The position numbers and the translations under genes are program-made. From the NCBI RefSeq assembly GCF_002441695.1, contig NZ_JXJW01000012.1, positions 1 through 64,000 of the forward strand: DNA of 64,000 nt, given 5' to 3'. The notes under the pieces are model-generated. The model made no database searches, was not told the DNA's origin, and saw only the letters and a program-made list of their open reading frames with translations. Below are positions 35,746 to 45,191 of the stretch, piece after piece; the first letter of the stretch is position 1, and every line of letters begins with the position of its first letter. Origin of the DNA: Pseudolactococcus piscium. Lineage in GTDB: Bacteria > Bacillota > Bacilli > Lactobacillales > Streptococcaceae.

Positions 35746-36232
35746 CTTTCACCTCATCAATTTCACTTTAAAAATACAGTGGATGTAGCTAGGTACAAAA
35801 GTTCAAATCAGATACACAAGAAACCATCAATTAAGTACCATTTGGAATAGTTGGTTTCTTGAATCAGATCCATATTATGGTCCATTTACTCTCGGAGGTT
35901 TTGAGCTGCCAATTCTATAATGGGAATAGATAGCATTTTAGCATACGTCAACTCATTACATGCGTCCTCTACGACCATAGTCATCGTGTTTGCCTATATA
36001 ACACGACTGGTTAGTGTGCGTGGTAAGCGGAACTTATACGCCAGTTATGTACTAATTTATATCATATATCTTATCGCATTCCACATAATAAATTAGTTGT
36101 ATAATATTATTATATTAATTCGTTATTTAATTGTCAACAACAACATGAAAACGCTTTATTTTTATTATTTTGATACTTAGTCATTTCTAGTGTTTATTAA
36201 TGTCAATAATAGAATAGTTATGATTAAACACC
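35746..36232 (-). other. Long untranslated region before rgg with a strong promoter and decayed small ORFs
   Basis: A near-perfect promoter (TTGACA 36132-36137, 17 bp, TATAAT 36109-36114, minus strand) lies about 365 bases before the rgg start codon. The RNA between would hold one frame interrupted by a TAA: 32 codons (35886-35984), then 25 codons (35808-35885), neither with a ribosome binding site or a recognised family; it looks like a remnant. An inverted repeat CAAGAAACCA (35817-35826) / TGGTTTCTTG (35852-35861) lies closer to rgg. No other gene is seen. Confidence 0.5.
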
Positions 36233-36255
36233 AAAAAAGCTCTTCATCAGAGAGC
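36233..36255 (-). terminator. Intrinsic terminator after aroD
   Basis: Minus-strand stem GCTCT / AGAGC (36251-36255, 36239-36243) followed by six U. It marks the right edge of the A+T-rich island. Confidence 0.75.
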
Positions 36256-36302
36256 CGAACTTTTTTAATATTTGTATAGCCTCAAATTACACGCTATTTT
36301 AC

Positions 36303-36950
36303 CTATAAAATATGCTGTAGCTGACGCATTTCAGTTAAACTTAACTGGCCTGGGGCACTTGTTGCATCAACAGCAGCAAAGGTCCAGCTACTTCCAAAGC
36401 TATCCCCAACCAGACGCGTTACTTTGCCAAGTTCCCCCATAGCCATGGTCACAATGATCTGATCAGGATGTACTTCAGAAAAAGTCAATGTTTCTGACAT
36501 CAATCTGATCACGTCTTTTTTATCTTGCGGCATACCAGCAAATTTCACAACTTTAGGGTGTCTAGCCTGCATCTTGCCTAAAATATCTGCTAGATTTTCT
36601 GGAATTTGGTCAAAATCATGATAAGAAGCGATTGCGTTCTTGGGAAGAGAAATCTCAGGAAATCGTAAGACTTCGATATCGATATAGGCGAACTCTGATG
36701 CAAATTTATCAATTAACCTTGCATAGTCAGCATCAGACAGAAGCTGCTCATCTTTATCTTCTGTCCTAAATGTAAAAATAATGGGGTGATCAGGAAACTT
36801 GTCTTTAATTTTACTGGCTGCAAGATCTAGATCACTGATTGCTAAAAAATCTGCTCGCCATTCGATCAAATCCGCACCCTGATACTGATCAGAACTGAGT
36901 CGCGCAATTGCTTCCAAGCTCTTTGGCATGATTGGGACAACAATTTTCAT
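36303..36950 (-). CDS. aroD: Type I 3-dehydroquinate dehydratase
   Basis: Dehydrates 3-dehydroquinate to 3-dehydroshikimate by a Schiff base. 215 residues, slightly shorter than many. Active-site parts: DLIEWRADF (Glu, Arg), the catalytic His in SYHDF, and the Schiff-base Lys in VVKFAGMPQ; the C-terminal loop is TSAPGQLSL. GGAG lies eleven bases before the ATG. It begins two bases after the rlmI stop, so it is driven from the rlmI promoter, separately from the other aro genes at 8-14 kb. Confidence 0.95.
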   Translation of the reverse strand: MKIVVPIMPKSLEAIARLSSDQYQGADLIEWRADFLAISDLDLAASKIKDKFPDHPIIFTFRTEDKDEQLLSDADYARLIDKFASEFAYIDIEVLRFPEISLPKNAIASYHDFDQIPENLADILGKMQARHPKVVKFAGMPQDKKDVIRLMSETLTFSEVHPDQIIVTMAMGELGKVTRLVGDSFGSSWTFAAVDATSAPGQLSLTEMRQLQHIL

Positions 36951-36952
36951 AG

Positions 36953-38089
36953 TTACTTCATCTCCAACACAAAGACTTTCAAGTAATCAGACTGTGAATC
37001 TACTGAATTGACCGTAAAATCTGCCGGTAAGCTAAATTCTTGGACAATCTCAAATCGTTGATTGCCAAACCCTTTTTTAAGTTCAGCTAAGAAATCTGCT
37101 CTGCTTAGTCTGGCATGATTGGTCGATGCGATAATCTTACCATGCTTGTTTAAAATGGGTAGCGCATCTGCTATTAATTGGTGATAGTCTTTAGCCACTG
37201 AAAACGTCATCTTTTTATTTCTAGCAAAGCTAGGTGGATCTAAAACAATCAAATCAAAGTGTAAGTTTTTTCTAGCCGCATACTTGAAATAGTCAAATAC
37301 ATCCATGACATGAAATTTGTGCGCATCTAGTGGGATATTATTAGCCTTAAAATGGGCTTCTGATAGCTCACGTGAGCGTTTTGCTAGGTCGACTGATACG
37401 GTTGACTTAGCGCCACCTATTGCGGCTGCTACAGAGAATGCTGCTGTATAAGAAAACATATTTAACATGTCTTTTCCAGCAGCTAGTCCATCAATGAGAG
37501 CACCACGCACATCATGTTGATCTAAAAAGATTCCAGTCATCAAGCCATCATTTAAGAAGACTTGATACCGTGTGCCATTTTCAAGGACTATAAATTTATC
37601 TGGCGCTGATTGGCCATAAATATGACTTGAAATCGGTAGCTTACTTTCAAAGCGAACTTTTTCATAAGCACCTAATATTTCAGGGAAAACCTGTTTAAAT
37701 GCTGTCATGATCTCTTGTTTCAACGAATAGACAAAGGCATTATACCAGTTAAAAAGCGCATATTCATCATATATGTCTATCGTGAAGCCACCAAAGTCAT
37801 CCCCATCTTGATTAAAGACACGAAATGCAGTCGTTGCAGTATCCTGGTAATACGGATAACGTTTATGCTTAGCATCTGTCAAGAGAGCAACAAAATCTCT
37901 TGTTTTAATCGTCCAGCCAATCCCTTTGTTTTGACGTGAAAAGTAGGCTGATGTCAAGAATTGTTTCTCAAAATACAACTCAGCAAAGCCCTCAATATGT
38001 GTCTGTACAGGGAAGTCATGTGCATCCAAAACTGAGATACCATCAGCTATTTTTTTTGCGGCAAATTTATTTATCGTTAGTTTAGTCAT
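36953..38089 (-). CDS. Class I SAM-dependent rRNA methyltransferase (RlmI/RlmK family)
   Basis: 378 residues: an N-terminal PUA-like RNA-binding domain, a middle EEHUD-like domain and a C-terminal Rossmann methyltransferase (MLNMFSYTAAFSVAAAIGG for SAM; catalytic loop LIVLDPPSFARNKK). Members make 5-methylcytosine in 23S rRNA (RlmI in E. coli methylates C1962); equivalence here is inference. TATAAT lies eight bases before the ATG and no Shine-Dalgarno sequence is visible, so translation is probably leaderless. First gene of the rlmI-aroD pair. Confidence 0.92.
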   Translation of the reverse strand: MTKLTINKFAAKKIADGISVLDAHDFPVQTHIEGFAELYFEKQFLTSAYFSRQNKGIGWTIKTRDFVALLTDAKHKRYPYYQDTATTAFRVFNQDGDDFGGFTIDIYDEYALFNWYNAFVYSLKQEIMTAFKQVFPEILGAYEKVRFESKLPISSHIYGQSAPDKFIVLENGTRYQVFLNDGLMTGIFLDQHDVRGALIDGLAAGKDMLNMFSYTAAFSVAAAIGGAKSTVSVDLAKRSRELSEAHFKANNIPLDAHKFHVMDVFDYFKYAARKNLHFDLIVLDPPSFARNKKMTFSVAKDYHQLIADALPILNKHGKIIASTNHARLSRADFLAELKKGFGNQRFEIVQEFSLPADFTVNSVDSQSDYLKVFVLEMK

Positions 38090-38097
38090 TAGTTAAT

Positions 38098-38103
38098 ATT
38101 ATA
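38098..38103 (-). promoter_or_regulatory. -10 element of rlmI-aroD, predicted near-leaderless
   Basis: TATAAT on the minus strand, eight bases before the start codon; the -35 is weak. Confidence 0.55.
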
Positions 38104-38239
38104 CACGAAAACAGCTCAGAAAGCTATCTCATAAGGGGAAACAAGCGGATAGCAAAAATGTGAACCGGATCAATCACTTCAACTTGCCATGACTTTAGGC
38201 GATAATTATGACAGCATCAGAAAATAAATAGGTCATTGT

Positions 38240-38268
38240 TTGCCAAAAAAGTGAAAATAGCGTAAAAT
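38240..38268 (+). promoter_or_regulatory. Promoter of the LTA synthase gene
   Basis: TTGCCA (38240-38245), 17 bp, TAAAAT (38263-38268). The predicted start near 38275 gives a leader of about 90 bases. Confidence 0.7.
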
Positions 38269-38363
38269 GAAGAAAGATATTTTAGAGAAAATTTGTAGTT
38301 ATCGGAAGTGTTAGCTGCTTCAGCTTATCACCCGTGTACTGCTACCCAAAGGAACAGATTAAC

Positions 38364-40526
38364 TTGTTAAAAAAATTTTCAAACATTGTCTCGACGAGAC
38401 TCGGATTTACTGCTTTTCTAGTCCTACTATTTTGGCTTAAATCCTTATTTGCCTACTTCTTCAAATTTGATTTAGACTTTGATAATTCATTTCAAATACT
38501 GCTCGCCATCCTCAACCCCTTGGCAAGCACCCTTTTATTGCTTGGTCTTGCCTTATATGTCAAGAATACTAAGCTCTACTACAGTCTTTCGCTGGTGATT
38601 TATTTTATACTAACGCTTTGGCTATTTTCAAATGCAACTTATTTCGGTGAGTTTACTGACTTTATAACCGTTAATACGATGCTAGCATCAAGTAAAGTGG
38701 CCGCAGGTTTAGGACAATCTGCACTGAACTTGTTCAATTTTACAGATTTGTTCTTCGTAATCGATTTTCTAATCATTGGTCTCTTAATGTGGCGAAAGGT
38801 CATCCGTTTTGACCACCGTGCCTTTAGTAAACGAGCTGGATTTGCCATTACCTCACTTTCCATTCTTGCCTTTACAGTCAATCTTTTTATGGCGGAAATT
38901 GATCGACCAGAACTCTTAAGTCGCGGCTTCTCAAATACCTATGTGGTCCGCTACCTAGGACTTGTACCTTTTACTGTTTATGATGGGATTAATACCTATA
39001 AAACGAACCAAGTGCGTAAAGAAGCTAAGCCTACTGATGTGGCTGAAGTTCAAAAATATGTTAGCGACAACCACGCGAAACCAAATCCTGATACTTTTGG
39101 CATCGCTAAAGGCAAAAACGTGATCTATATCCACCTTGAAAGTTTCCAACAATTTTTGATCAATTACAAGCTAAAAGCCATTGATCCAACAACAAAACAG
39201 GAAAAAGAGTATGAAGTGACGCCTTTTCTAAATTCCTTGTTTGGCTCAAAAGAGACTTTTGCTTTTGATAATTTTTTCCATCAAGTTAAAGCGGGTAAGA
39301 CCTCAGATGCTGAAACATTAATGGAAAACTCATTTTTCGGACTTACACAGGGCTCATTTTTCGTTAGTAACGGTGGTAAAAATACCTTCCAATCAGCTCC
39401 AGATATTCTGTCACAAGTAGGGGGCTATACATCTGCTGTTTTCCATGGTAACGTTGGCTCATTCTGGAATCGAAATGAAACTTATAAACGATTAGGCTAT
39501 AACTACTTTTTTGATCAAACCTATTTCAACGTTGATAAGTCAAACTCATTCCAGTATGGCTTACATGATAAATTCTTATTTGGTGATTCTATTGAATATT
39601 TAGAACACCTACAACAACCTTTCTATACTAAATTCATTACAGTATCTAACCACTATCCATACGTTAAATTTGCTGGTGATGAAGGTGGCTTCCCACTCGC
39701 AACGACTAGTGATGATACCATAAATGGTTATTTTGCAACTGCTAACTATCTAGACACAGCAGTCAAGGAATTCTTCGATTATCTGAAAGCGTCAGATGTC
39801 TATAAAAACTCAGTCATTGTCCTTTATGGCGACCACTACGGTATTTCTAATTCTAGAAATCCTCAGTTGGCAGAGCTATTAGGTAAAAACAAAGAGACTT
39901 GGTCAAGCTATGATGATGCCATGCTACAACGTGTACCTTATATGATTGTTGTACCTGGCATGGATAAAGGGCGTGTCGACCATACATTTGGTGGAGAAAT
40001 AGATAACCTACCTACTCTCTTACATTTGTTAGGCATTGACAACAGCAAATACCCACAATTAGGTCAAGACTTACTCAGTCCAGATCATCGTAATTTACTG
40101 GCCATGCGAAATACCGATAACTGGGTATCTTCAACCTTAACCAATTACTCTGGTCGTATTTATAAGACGGCTACTGGTGAAGAGATCACCAATCCCGATC
40201 CGGATACCAAAAAACAAATAGATGCAAATAATAAACAATCAGAAGAACAATTAAAAATTTCTGATGCAATTACCACAGGAGATTTACTCCGCTTTTGGCC
40301 TAGTGATGGGTTGAAACCCATTGATCCTAACGACTATAATTATACTAAGGGTCTCCAAAAAGCAAAAGTCATCGAGAAAAAATTAGGTGATGCGTCAACC
40401 TCTATCTTCTCCCAAAATGGTGATAAGACAACGAAAGACCTCTGGAAAACACAAAGTTTCCAAGCACTGCACCCAGAACTAAACCTCAGTCAAGCAGGTA
40501 CGTCTGGCAGCTCAGCTAAGAAATAA
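38364..40526 (+). CDS. ltaS: Lipoteichoic acid synthase (LtaS-type sulfatase)
   Basis: Polymerises glycerol-phosphate from phosphatidylglycerol onto the LTA anchor at the outer membrane face. About 720 residues: five N-terminal membrane segments, then an extracellular alkaline-phosphatase/sulfatase-fold domain with metal ligands in IHLESFQ (Glu) and YGDHYG (Asp, His) and the catalytic Thr in KAGKTSDAETL. The frame opens at a GTG (38334), but AAAGGA lies ten bases before a TTG at 38364 and the protein then begins LKKFSNIVSTRLGF like its family, so I prefer the TTG. The C-terminus ends in a Ser/Gly/Lys tail. Monocistronic. Confidence 0.94.
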   Translation: MLKKFSNIVSTRLGFTAFLVLLFWLKSLFAYFFKFDLDFDNSFQILLAILNPLASTLLLLGLALYVKNTKLYYSLSLVIYFILTLWLFSNATYFGEFTDFITVNTMLASSKVAAGLGQSALNLFNFTDLFFVIDFLIIGLLMWRKVIRFDHRAFSKRAGFAITSLSILAFTVNLFMAEIDRPELLSRGFSNTYVVRYLGLVPFTVYDGINTYKTNQVRKEAKPTDVAEVQKYVSDNHAKPNPDTFGIAKGKNVIYIHLESFQQFLINYKLKAIDPTTKQEKEYEVTPFLNSLFGSKETFAFDNFFHQVKAGKTSDAETLMENSFFGLTQGSFFVSNGGKNTFQSAPDILSQVGGYTSAVFHGNVGSFWNRNETYKRLGYNYFFDQTYFNVDKSNSFQYGLHDKFLFGDSIEYLEHLQQPFYTKFITVSNHYPYVKFAGDEGGFPLATTSDDTINGYFATANYLDTAVKEFFDYLKASDVYKNSVIVLYGDHYGISNSRNPQLAELLGKNKETWSSYDDAMLQRVPYMIVVPGMDKGRVDHTFGGEIDNLPTLLHLLGIDNSKYPQLGQDLLSPDHRNLLAMRNTDNWVSSTLTNYSGRIYKTATGEEITNPDPDTKKQIDANNKQSEEQLKISDAITTGDLLRFWPSDGLKPIDPNDYNYTKGLQKAKVIEKKLGDASTSIFSQNGDKTTKDLWKTQSFQALHPELNLSQAGTSGSSAKK

Positions 40527-40558
40527 TGTGTTAACCTAGATCTATCCTTATAACTTAT

Positions 40559-40595
40559 AAAAAATAGCCCTCATCATTCATGAGCGCTATTTTTT
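40559..40595. terminator. Bidirectional terminator between convergent genes
   Basis: Stem AAAATAGC-CTCAT / ATGAG-GCTATTTT (arms 40561-40574 and 40580-40593) with A- and T-runs on the two sides, between ltaS and the fumarate reductase-like gene. Confidence 0.85.
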
Positions 40596-40622
40596 ATGCG
40601 TCTATTTATAGATTAACCACTC

Positions 40623-42125
40623 TTATTTGACATATGCCGCTGCCTGTGTACCTGCTTGACGACCAAAAATGATGATGTCGGCTACTGCATTACCACCAAT
40701 TCGATTACTGCCATGAAGACCACCTGTGACTTCACCAGCCGCATATAGTCCCTTGATGACTGTGCCATCTTTCTTCAAAACTTGTGTTTCAGTATTGATT
40801 TTCACGCCACCCATGGTATGGTGAATACCTGGTGAAACTGCAATCGCATAGTAGGTGCCATCAATATCGTTTGTCATACCAGTTGTTCTGCCGAATTCAG
40901 GATCTGTCTTAGTAGCAACAGCTGTTTGCCATGTCTTAACTGTTTTCTCAAGCTCAGTTTTATCAATGCCTGTTTTTTCTGCCAATTCTGCTAAGGTTTT
41001 AGCAGAAACGACCATGCCTTTTGACATATACTGGTCAATTGCTTTAACCGCTGCTTTTGTTTTATCTCCAAAGACGATGTAAGCTGACTTACCAGGTTGC
41101 TTGAGTTCAGCAGCAGAAACCTTATCACGTGTGTTCATCTCATTCGTAAAGCGTTTACCTGCTTTATTCACTAAGATAGCACCTTCACCACGGACCGCTT
41201 CTGTTACCAAATAGCCTGTTTTCTTAAAGACAGTTGGGTGGATTTGAATCTTATCTAGATCAACCGTATCACCACCTAATTGTTCAATCATCTTGATGCC
41301 ATCGCCTGTTGAACCTGCTGCATTAGTAGAGACATAATCTTTCAGGTCAGGACGATATTTTTTTATCATCTCTTTATTAGCACCAAACCCACCTGTTGTC
41401 ACAATCACTGCTTTAGTAGTGATCGTTTTGGTCTCAGTTTCATCAACTTTTACCTTAACGCCAGAAATTTTGCCATCTTTTTCAATTATTTTAGTGACAT
41501 CACTATTAACAAATAGGGGAATGTCTCTACTTCTAATATTTTTTTCAAGGCCTTTGACAAGGTACTGACCTACAGCAGAACCATCTGAAGGGCGATGTGT
41601 TCTAGAGACACTCATGCCACCTGTCGTCGTCAGATTATCAAGGACAATCTCATTTTTAGCTAGCCAATCGATAGCACTTGCTGAATGATCCACAAAGTAA
41701 CGCAGTAGAGCTTGATCATTTGTCCCACCACCACCTTTTAAGGTTTCATCAAAGAATTTTTGATTGTCATCAGCAACACCTTGTGCTTTTTCAACAGTCG
41801 TTTCTGATGCATTCATGCCTGCAGAAGATTTTGAGGTATTGCCACCTGCAACTGGCATTTTTTCCAAAATGACTGGATTCATCCCTGCATCTTTGGCTTC
41901 CATGGCAGCAGTCATACCTGCGCCACCTGCACCAATGATGACGATATCATAGTCAGATTTCATATCAGCTATCGGCGTATAATTATTTTTAGCAGATGCT
42001 GCTGCTTTTGCATCTGATTTACTTGCCTTAGGTTTTTCAGCCGTTTTCTTACCACCACATCCGACCAGTGCGACTACCGCTAGTAAAGTGAGTCCTCCCG
42101 TAACCACCTTTTGCCATTTTTTCAT
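40623..42125 (-). CDS. Extracytoplasmic fumarate reductase/flavocytochrome c-type lipoprotein
   Basis: 500 residues. A lipoprotein signal peptide ends in the lipobox LVGC; a Lys/Ala/Ser-rich linker of about 35 residues follows, then a fumarate reductase-type flavoprotein: FAD motif IVIIGAGGAGMTAAMEAKDAG, TTGGFG, EAVRGEGAILVN, the RFTNEMNTRD region and the substrate-site GIHHTMGGVKI, ending GLYAAGEVTGGLHGSNRIGG. No FMN-binding domain is fused. It probably reduces fumarate or a similar acceptor outside the membrane as an electron sink; the electron donor is unknown. GAGGA precedes the ATG at 42125. A Rex-type operator overlaps its promoter start site. Confidence 0.9.
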   Translation of the reverse strand: MKKWQKVVTGGLTLLAVVALVGCGGKKTAEKPKASKSDAKAAASAKNNYTPIADMKSDYDIVIIGAGGAGMTAAMEAKDAGMNPVILEKMPVAGGNTSKSSAGMNASETTVEKAQGVADDNQKFFDETLKGGGGTNDQALLRYFVDHSASAIDWLAKNEIVLDNLTTTGGMSVSRTHRPSDGSAVGQYLVKGLEKNIRSRDIPLFVNSDVTKIIEKDGKISGVKVKVDETETKTITTKAVIVTTGGFGANKEMIKKYRPDLKDYVSTNAAGSTGDGIKMIEQLGGDTVDLDKIQIHPTVFKKTGYLVTEAVRGEGAILVNKAGKRFTNEMNTRDKVSAAELKQPGKSAYIVFGDKTKAAVKAIDQYMSKGMVVSAKTLAELAEKTGIDKTELEKTVKTWQTAVATKTDPEFGRTTGMTNDIDGTYYAIAVSPGIHHTMGGVKINTETQVLKKDGTVIKGLYAAGEVTGGLHGSNRIGGNAVADIIIFGRQAGTQAAAYVK

Positions 42126-42148
42126 ACCACATTCCTCGTTCTTCATTA

Positions 42149-42180
42149 TTTGTGATTTACATCACAAAACTATTATATCA
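42149..42180 (-). promoter_or_regulatory. Rex-type operator and extended -10 promoter of the fumarate reductase-like gene
   Basis: A perfect dyad TTTGTGAT-GTAA-ATCACAAA (42149-42168, minus strand) fits the Rex consensus TTGTGA-N6-TCACAA. It lies directly downstream of an extended -10 (TGATATAAT, 42172-42180), over the predicted transcription start, a repressing position. A CRP/FNR-type protein is the alternative reader of this dyad. Confidence 0.7.
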
Positions 42181-42274
42181 AAAATAGCATAAAAAAACGA
42201 TAGGTATTTTTATTTTTTTAAAGCGCTACCAAGCTATCGCTTATCCCAATTTGTTAAAAACCTGCTTGACTAGC

Positions 42275-42312
42275 AAAAAATACAGCTATCTGATGTGATA
42301 GCTGTATTTTTC
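42275..42312. terminator. Strong terminator after metE
   Basis: A 14-bp stem (42277-42290 with 42297-42310; core ATACAGCTATC / GATAGCTGTAT) with A- and T-runs on both sides. Confidence 0.85.
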
Positions 42313-42333
42313 TAATTTATAACTGTCTCATAA

Positions 42334-44589
42334 TCAAAGTGTTGCGCGAATAGCTTGTGTTGCTTTAACTAAATTTTCTAATGATGCTTTCACTTCTGTC
42401 ACCCCACGTGTTTTAAGGCCACAGTCAGGATTAATCCAAAGTTTTTCTAACGGCACTTTAGTCAATAGTTTATGAATGACGTTCTCGATTTCGTCAAGTG
42501 ATGGAATCCGTGGGCTATGAATATCATAGACGCCAGGTCCTGTTTGTGTTCTAAACCCATTTTCTTGTAGGGCATCAAGGATGGACAAATCACTCCTACT
42601 CGCTTCAAATGAGATGACATCCGCATCCATGGCATCGATTGCTGGAATGATGTCTGTGAACTCAGAATAGCACATGTGTGTATGAATTTGCGTTGTTGGC
42701 GCCACTTTAGCATGTACTAAACGAAAGGCAGGAATTGCCCAATCTAGATACTGACTGTCCCAATCTGTCTGGCGTAGCGGTAATTTTTCTCTGAGCGCTG
42801 CTTCATCAATTTGGATAATCTTAATCCCGTTTTTCTCTAAATCAAGCACTTCTTCTTGAATCGCTAGCGCAATCTGGAGCGTCGACTCACTTAATGAAAT
42901 ATCTTCACGAGGAAACGACCAGTTTAAGATCGTCACAGGTCCTGTTAACATGCCTTTGACTGGTTTATCAGTCAAACTTTGGGCATAAACTGAATCTGCA
43001 ACTGAAAGTTGTTGGACCCTCGCGATATCCCCCCAGACAATCGGTGGTTTAACACAACGTGTGCCATAAGATTGTACCCAAGCATATTTAGTAAAGATAT
43101 AACCGGCTAGTTTCTCACCAAAATATTCCACCATGTCATTTCGTTCAAATTCGCCATGAACGAGGACATCAAAGCCGATAGCTTCTTGCCAGTCAATCCA
43201 CTCTTTTGTTTTTGTCTTGTTAAAGTCATCATAGGCAGCTTTTGTGATATCACCACGCTTAAAGTTTAGACGATTTTTACGGACATCTGCTGTTTGTGGG
43301 AATGACCCGATCGTTGTTGTTGGTAGCGTTGGTAACTTAAATACCTCTTTTTGGATTGCTTCACGAGCTGAAAAGTCGGGTGTTCTACTATAGTCTGATG
43401 ATGATAAGCCCGACACTTTTTCCTGTACAGTCAAGTCAGCTTCAAATCTTTTTTCATCAAATAAGGCCTTATTTTCTGCTAAACTTCCTGTTTCGAGTTG
43501 GTAGAAAATAACGTTTATATCCTTGATTTCTTGCAACTTTTCTTGCGCAAAGGCAAAATGACGTAAGATTTTTTCATCTAAGTCCGTCTCAGCACTAACC
43601 GTGTAAGGGACGTGTTGTAAACTACATGATGACGAGATGATCAGTTTATCTTTTGGTAACTTAGCTAGAATAGCAAGCGTCTTTTGATAGTTATTCCGCC
43701 AAATATTTTTACCATTTACCACACCAGCAAACAACTTTTTGTCAGTTGGGAAGCCATGTGTTTCAATCAATTCAGCTGTCTTACGGCCTTCCACAAAATC
43801 AAGGCCAATGCCGTCGACATCTAGCCTGACTAAGTCAGTATAAATATCACGGACGTCACCAAAGTAAGTTTGTAGTAGGACTTTAACTGATTTTTTTTGT
43901 GCGAGTAAAGGCGTATAGATTGCCTTGACTAACCCAATATCCTCAGCAGATAAGTCAAAGACAAGCGCTGGCTCATCTAGTTGCAACCAGTCGATTTTTT
44001 CAGCTGCTAGTTTTTCAAATACCTCAGCATAGATGCTAACAAAATCATCCTGAACTGTCGCGATAGTTGATTGACCTGTAAACTTAATGAGCTTTAAAAG
44101 CGTGTAGGGGCCGATTAAAACTGGTTTAGTCGTGATCCCTAGTGCCAAGGCTTCCTGATATTCTGAAAGTAATTTGCTAAGATCAAGCTTTAAGACAGTC
44201 CCATCATCGAATTCAGGCACCATGTAATGATAATTGGTATTAAACCATTTTTTCATGGCTAATGCTTTGACATCTCCTGCCTCAGACTGATGTCCCCGTG
44301 CTGCTGCAAAGTATTTTTCGAGGGGTGAGATGGCAAGTGCTTGGTAGCGCTCAGGCACGATATTTAGCGCAAAAGCGGTATCTAGTGTCGTATCATAAAA
44401 CGAAAAATCATTTGATGGGATAAAATCAATGCCAGCTGCAAATTGGGTTTGCCAATTTAATTGTCTTTGCGTTTTAGCAACAGTTTCTAACTCTGACTCA
44501 GAAAGTTCCTTTTTAAAAAATTTCTCGATTGCAAATTTTAATTCTCGTTTTGCGCCAATACGTGGATAGCCTATAAGTGATGTTGTCAT
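42334..44589 (-). CDS. metE: Cobalamin-independent methionine synthase
   Basis: 5-methyltetrahydropteroyltriglutamate-homocysteine methyltransferase, the last step of methionine synthesis. 751 residues, full length with both halves: the N-terminal domain ([15 protein letters not shown]) and the Zn-binding C-terminal domain ([11 protein letters not shown] with His and Cys, later [12 protein letters not shown] with Cys). The start at 44589 is chosen for GAGG six bases upstream; an ATG five codons earlier lacks one. No metF follows. The upstream dyad matches that of the MetE-like gene at 22 kb. Confidence 0.97.
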   Translation of the reverse strand: MTTSLIGYPRIGAKRELKFAIEKFFKKELSESELETVAKTQRQLNWQTQFAAGIDFIPSNDFSFYDTTLDTAFALNIVPERYQALAISPLEKYFAAARGHQSEAGDVKALAMKKWFNTNYHYMVPEFDDGTVLKLDLSKLLSEYQEALALGITTKPVLIGPYTLLKLIKFTGQSTIATVQDDFVSIYAEVFEKLAAEKIDWLQLDEPALVFDLSAEDIGLVKAIYTPLLAQKKSVKVLLQTYFGDVRDIYTDLVRLDVDGIGLDFVEGRKTAELIETHGFPTDKKLFAGVVNGKNIWRNNYQKTLAILAKLPKDKLIISSSCSLQHVPYTVSAETDLDEKILRHFAFAQEKLQEIKDINVIFYQLETGSLAENKALFDEKRFEADLTVQEKVSGLSSSDYSRTPDFSAREAIQKEVFKLPTLPTTTIGSFPQTADVRKNRLNFKRGDITKAAYDDFNKTKTKEWIDWQEAIGFDVLVHGEFERNDMVEYFGEKLAGYIFTKYAWVQSYGTRCVKPPIVWGDIARVQQLSVADSVYAQSLTDKPVKGMLTGPVTILNWSFPREDISLSESTLQIALAIQEEVLDLEKNGIKIIQIDEAALREKLPLRQTDWDSQYLDWAIPAFRLVHAKVAPTTQIHTHMCYSEFTDIIPAIDAMDADVISFEASRSDLSILDALQENGFRTQTGPGVYDIHSPRIPSLDEIENVIHKLLTKVPLEKLWINPDCGLKTRGVTEVKASLENLVKATQAIRATL

Positions 44590-44624
44590 AAATTGCCTCT
44601 TCATTTCTTTAGTAGTATGACATT

Positions 44625-44694
44625 ATTCTATCATCTCTCGTTATAGTTGTAAAATATATAAAAATAGGTATTAGTTATAGTTTTAACGTATAAC
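44625..44694 (-). promoter_or_regulatory. metE promoter and LysR-type (MetR-like) box
   Basis: TTTACA (44648-44653), 17 bp, TAGAAT (44625-44630) preceded by TGA. The dyad GTTATA-N9-TATAAC (44674-44694; core TATAG-N7-GTATA) is centred about 66 bp upstream of the predicted start near 44618. A second half-site (CTATAAC) lies in the spacer. No S-box or T-box is present. Confidence 0.65.
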
Positions 44695-44720
44695 AAAAAT
44701 CGCCGACCTAGGTCAAGCGA
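44695..44720 (-). terminator. Terminator overlapping the end of the exporter subunit gene
   Basis: Minus-strand stem TCGC-GACC / GGTC-GCGA with small internal loop, followed by five U. It includes the stop codon of the gene ending at 44708. Confidence 0.65.
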
Positions 44721-45175
44721 TTCATGCCACGTAAACGATTAATTAATTCGGCTAGCCAAAATCCGGCTGCAATTGCACCAATAATAATTACGAGTAATTC
44801 AAAATTAGCGACTGCATCATCCCGATTACCAGTCACCAAACTTCTGACCACTTGATAGGCTTGCCCACCTGGGACTAAAGGAAAAATACCTGGGATACTA
44901 TAAATGAGCATCGGTACTTTTTGTGCCCGACTCATGGTCAAACTTAGTACACCAATCACATTAGTTGCAATAAATGACCCTAGCACAATTCGCCAATTTT
45001 TATCCATCATCTGCTGTGTGCAGAGTAAGACAAGTTCATAAGTCAGCCAAGCACTTGCGCCGACAATCCCTGCACGATTCAGTGTTCGCCTAGGAATATT
45101 TAAGATAATACCAAAAGAAAGTGTCCCGATATAGGCAAGAATCATTTGGCTGAGTAACTGTAATAAAACAAGCAT
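44708..45175 (-). CDS. Threonine/serine exporter, small subunit (ThrE C-terminal, DUF3815 type)
   Basis: 155 residues with about four or five membrane segments; the conserved-looking IPGIFPLVPGG loop is typical of the ThrE_2/DUF3815 half of split threonine/serine exporters. It works with the larger subunit encoded just upstream (17-base gap). AAAGGAG lies seven bases before the ATG. The stop codon lies in a terminator stem, so it ends the operon. Confidence 0.88.
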   Translation of the reverse strand: MLVLLQLLSQMILAYIGTLSFGIILNIPRRTLNRAGIVGASAWLTYELVLLCTQQMMDKNWRIVLGSFIATNVIGVLSLTMSRAQKVPMLIYSIPGIFPLVPGGQAYQVVRSLVTGNRDDAVANFELLVIIIGAIAAGFWLAELINRLRGMNRLT

Positions 45176-45191
45176 CCTAGGACTCCTTTAA

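Noticed and set aside
35920..36096. A 58-codon plus-strand ORF with two hydrophobic stretches near rgg
   Set aside because: Its only SD-like GGAGG is more than 20 bases from the ATG, it is antisense to the presumed rgg leader, and the codons look like a shadow of the opposite-strand frame.
34399..36137. SHP-type pheromone gene expected near an Rgg regulator
   Set aside because: I read short ORFs on both strands and found none with a positively charged start, a hydrophobic core and a ribosome binding site.
42149..42168. CRP/FNR site in front of the fumarate reductase-like gene
   Set aside because: The dyad fits this class too, but its place over the transcription start suits repression by Rex better; kept only as an alternative.
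44590..44707. S-box or T-box riboswitch in front of metE
   Set aside because: The leader is too short and lacks the conserved T-box bulge or S-box core; a LysR-type dyad is present instead.
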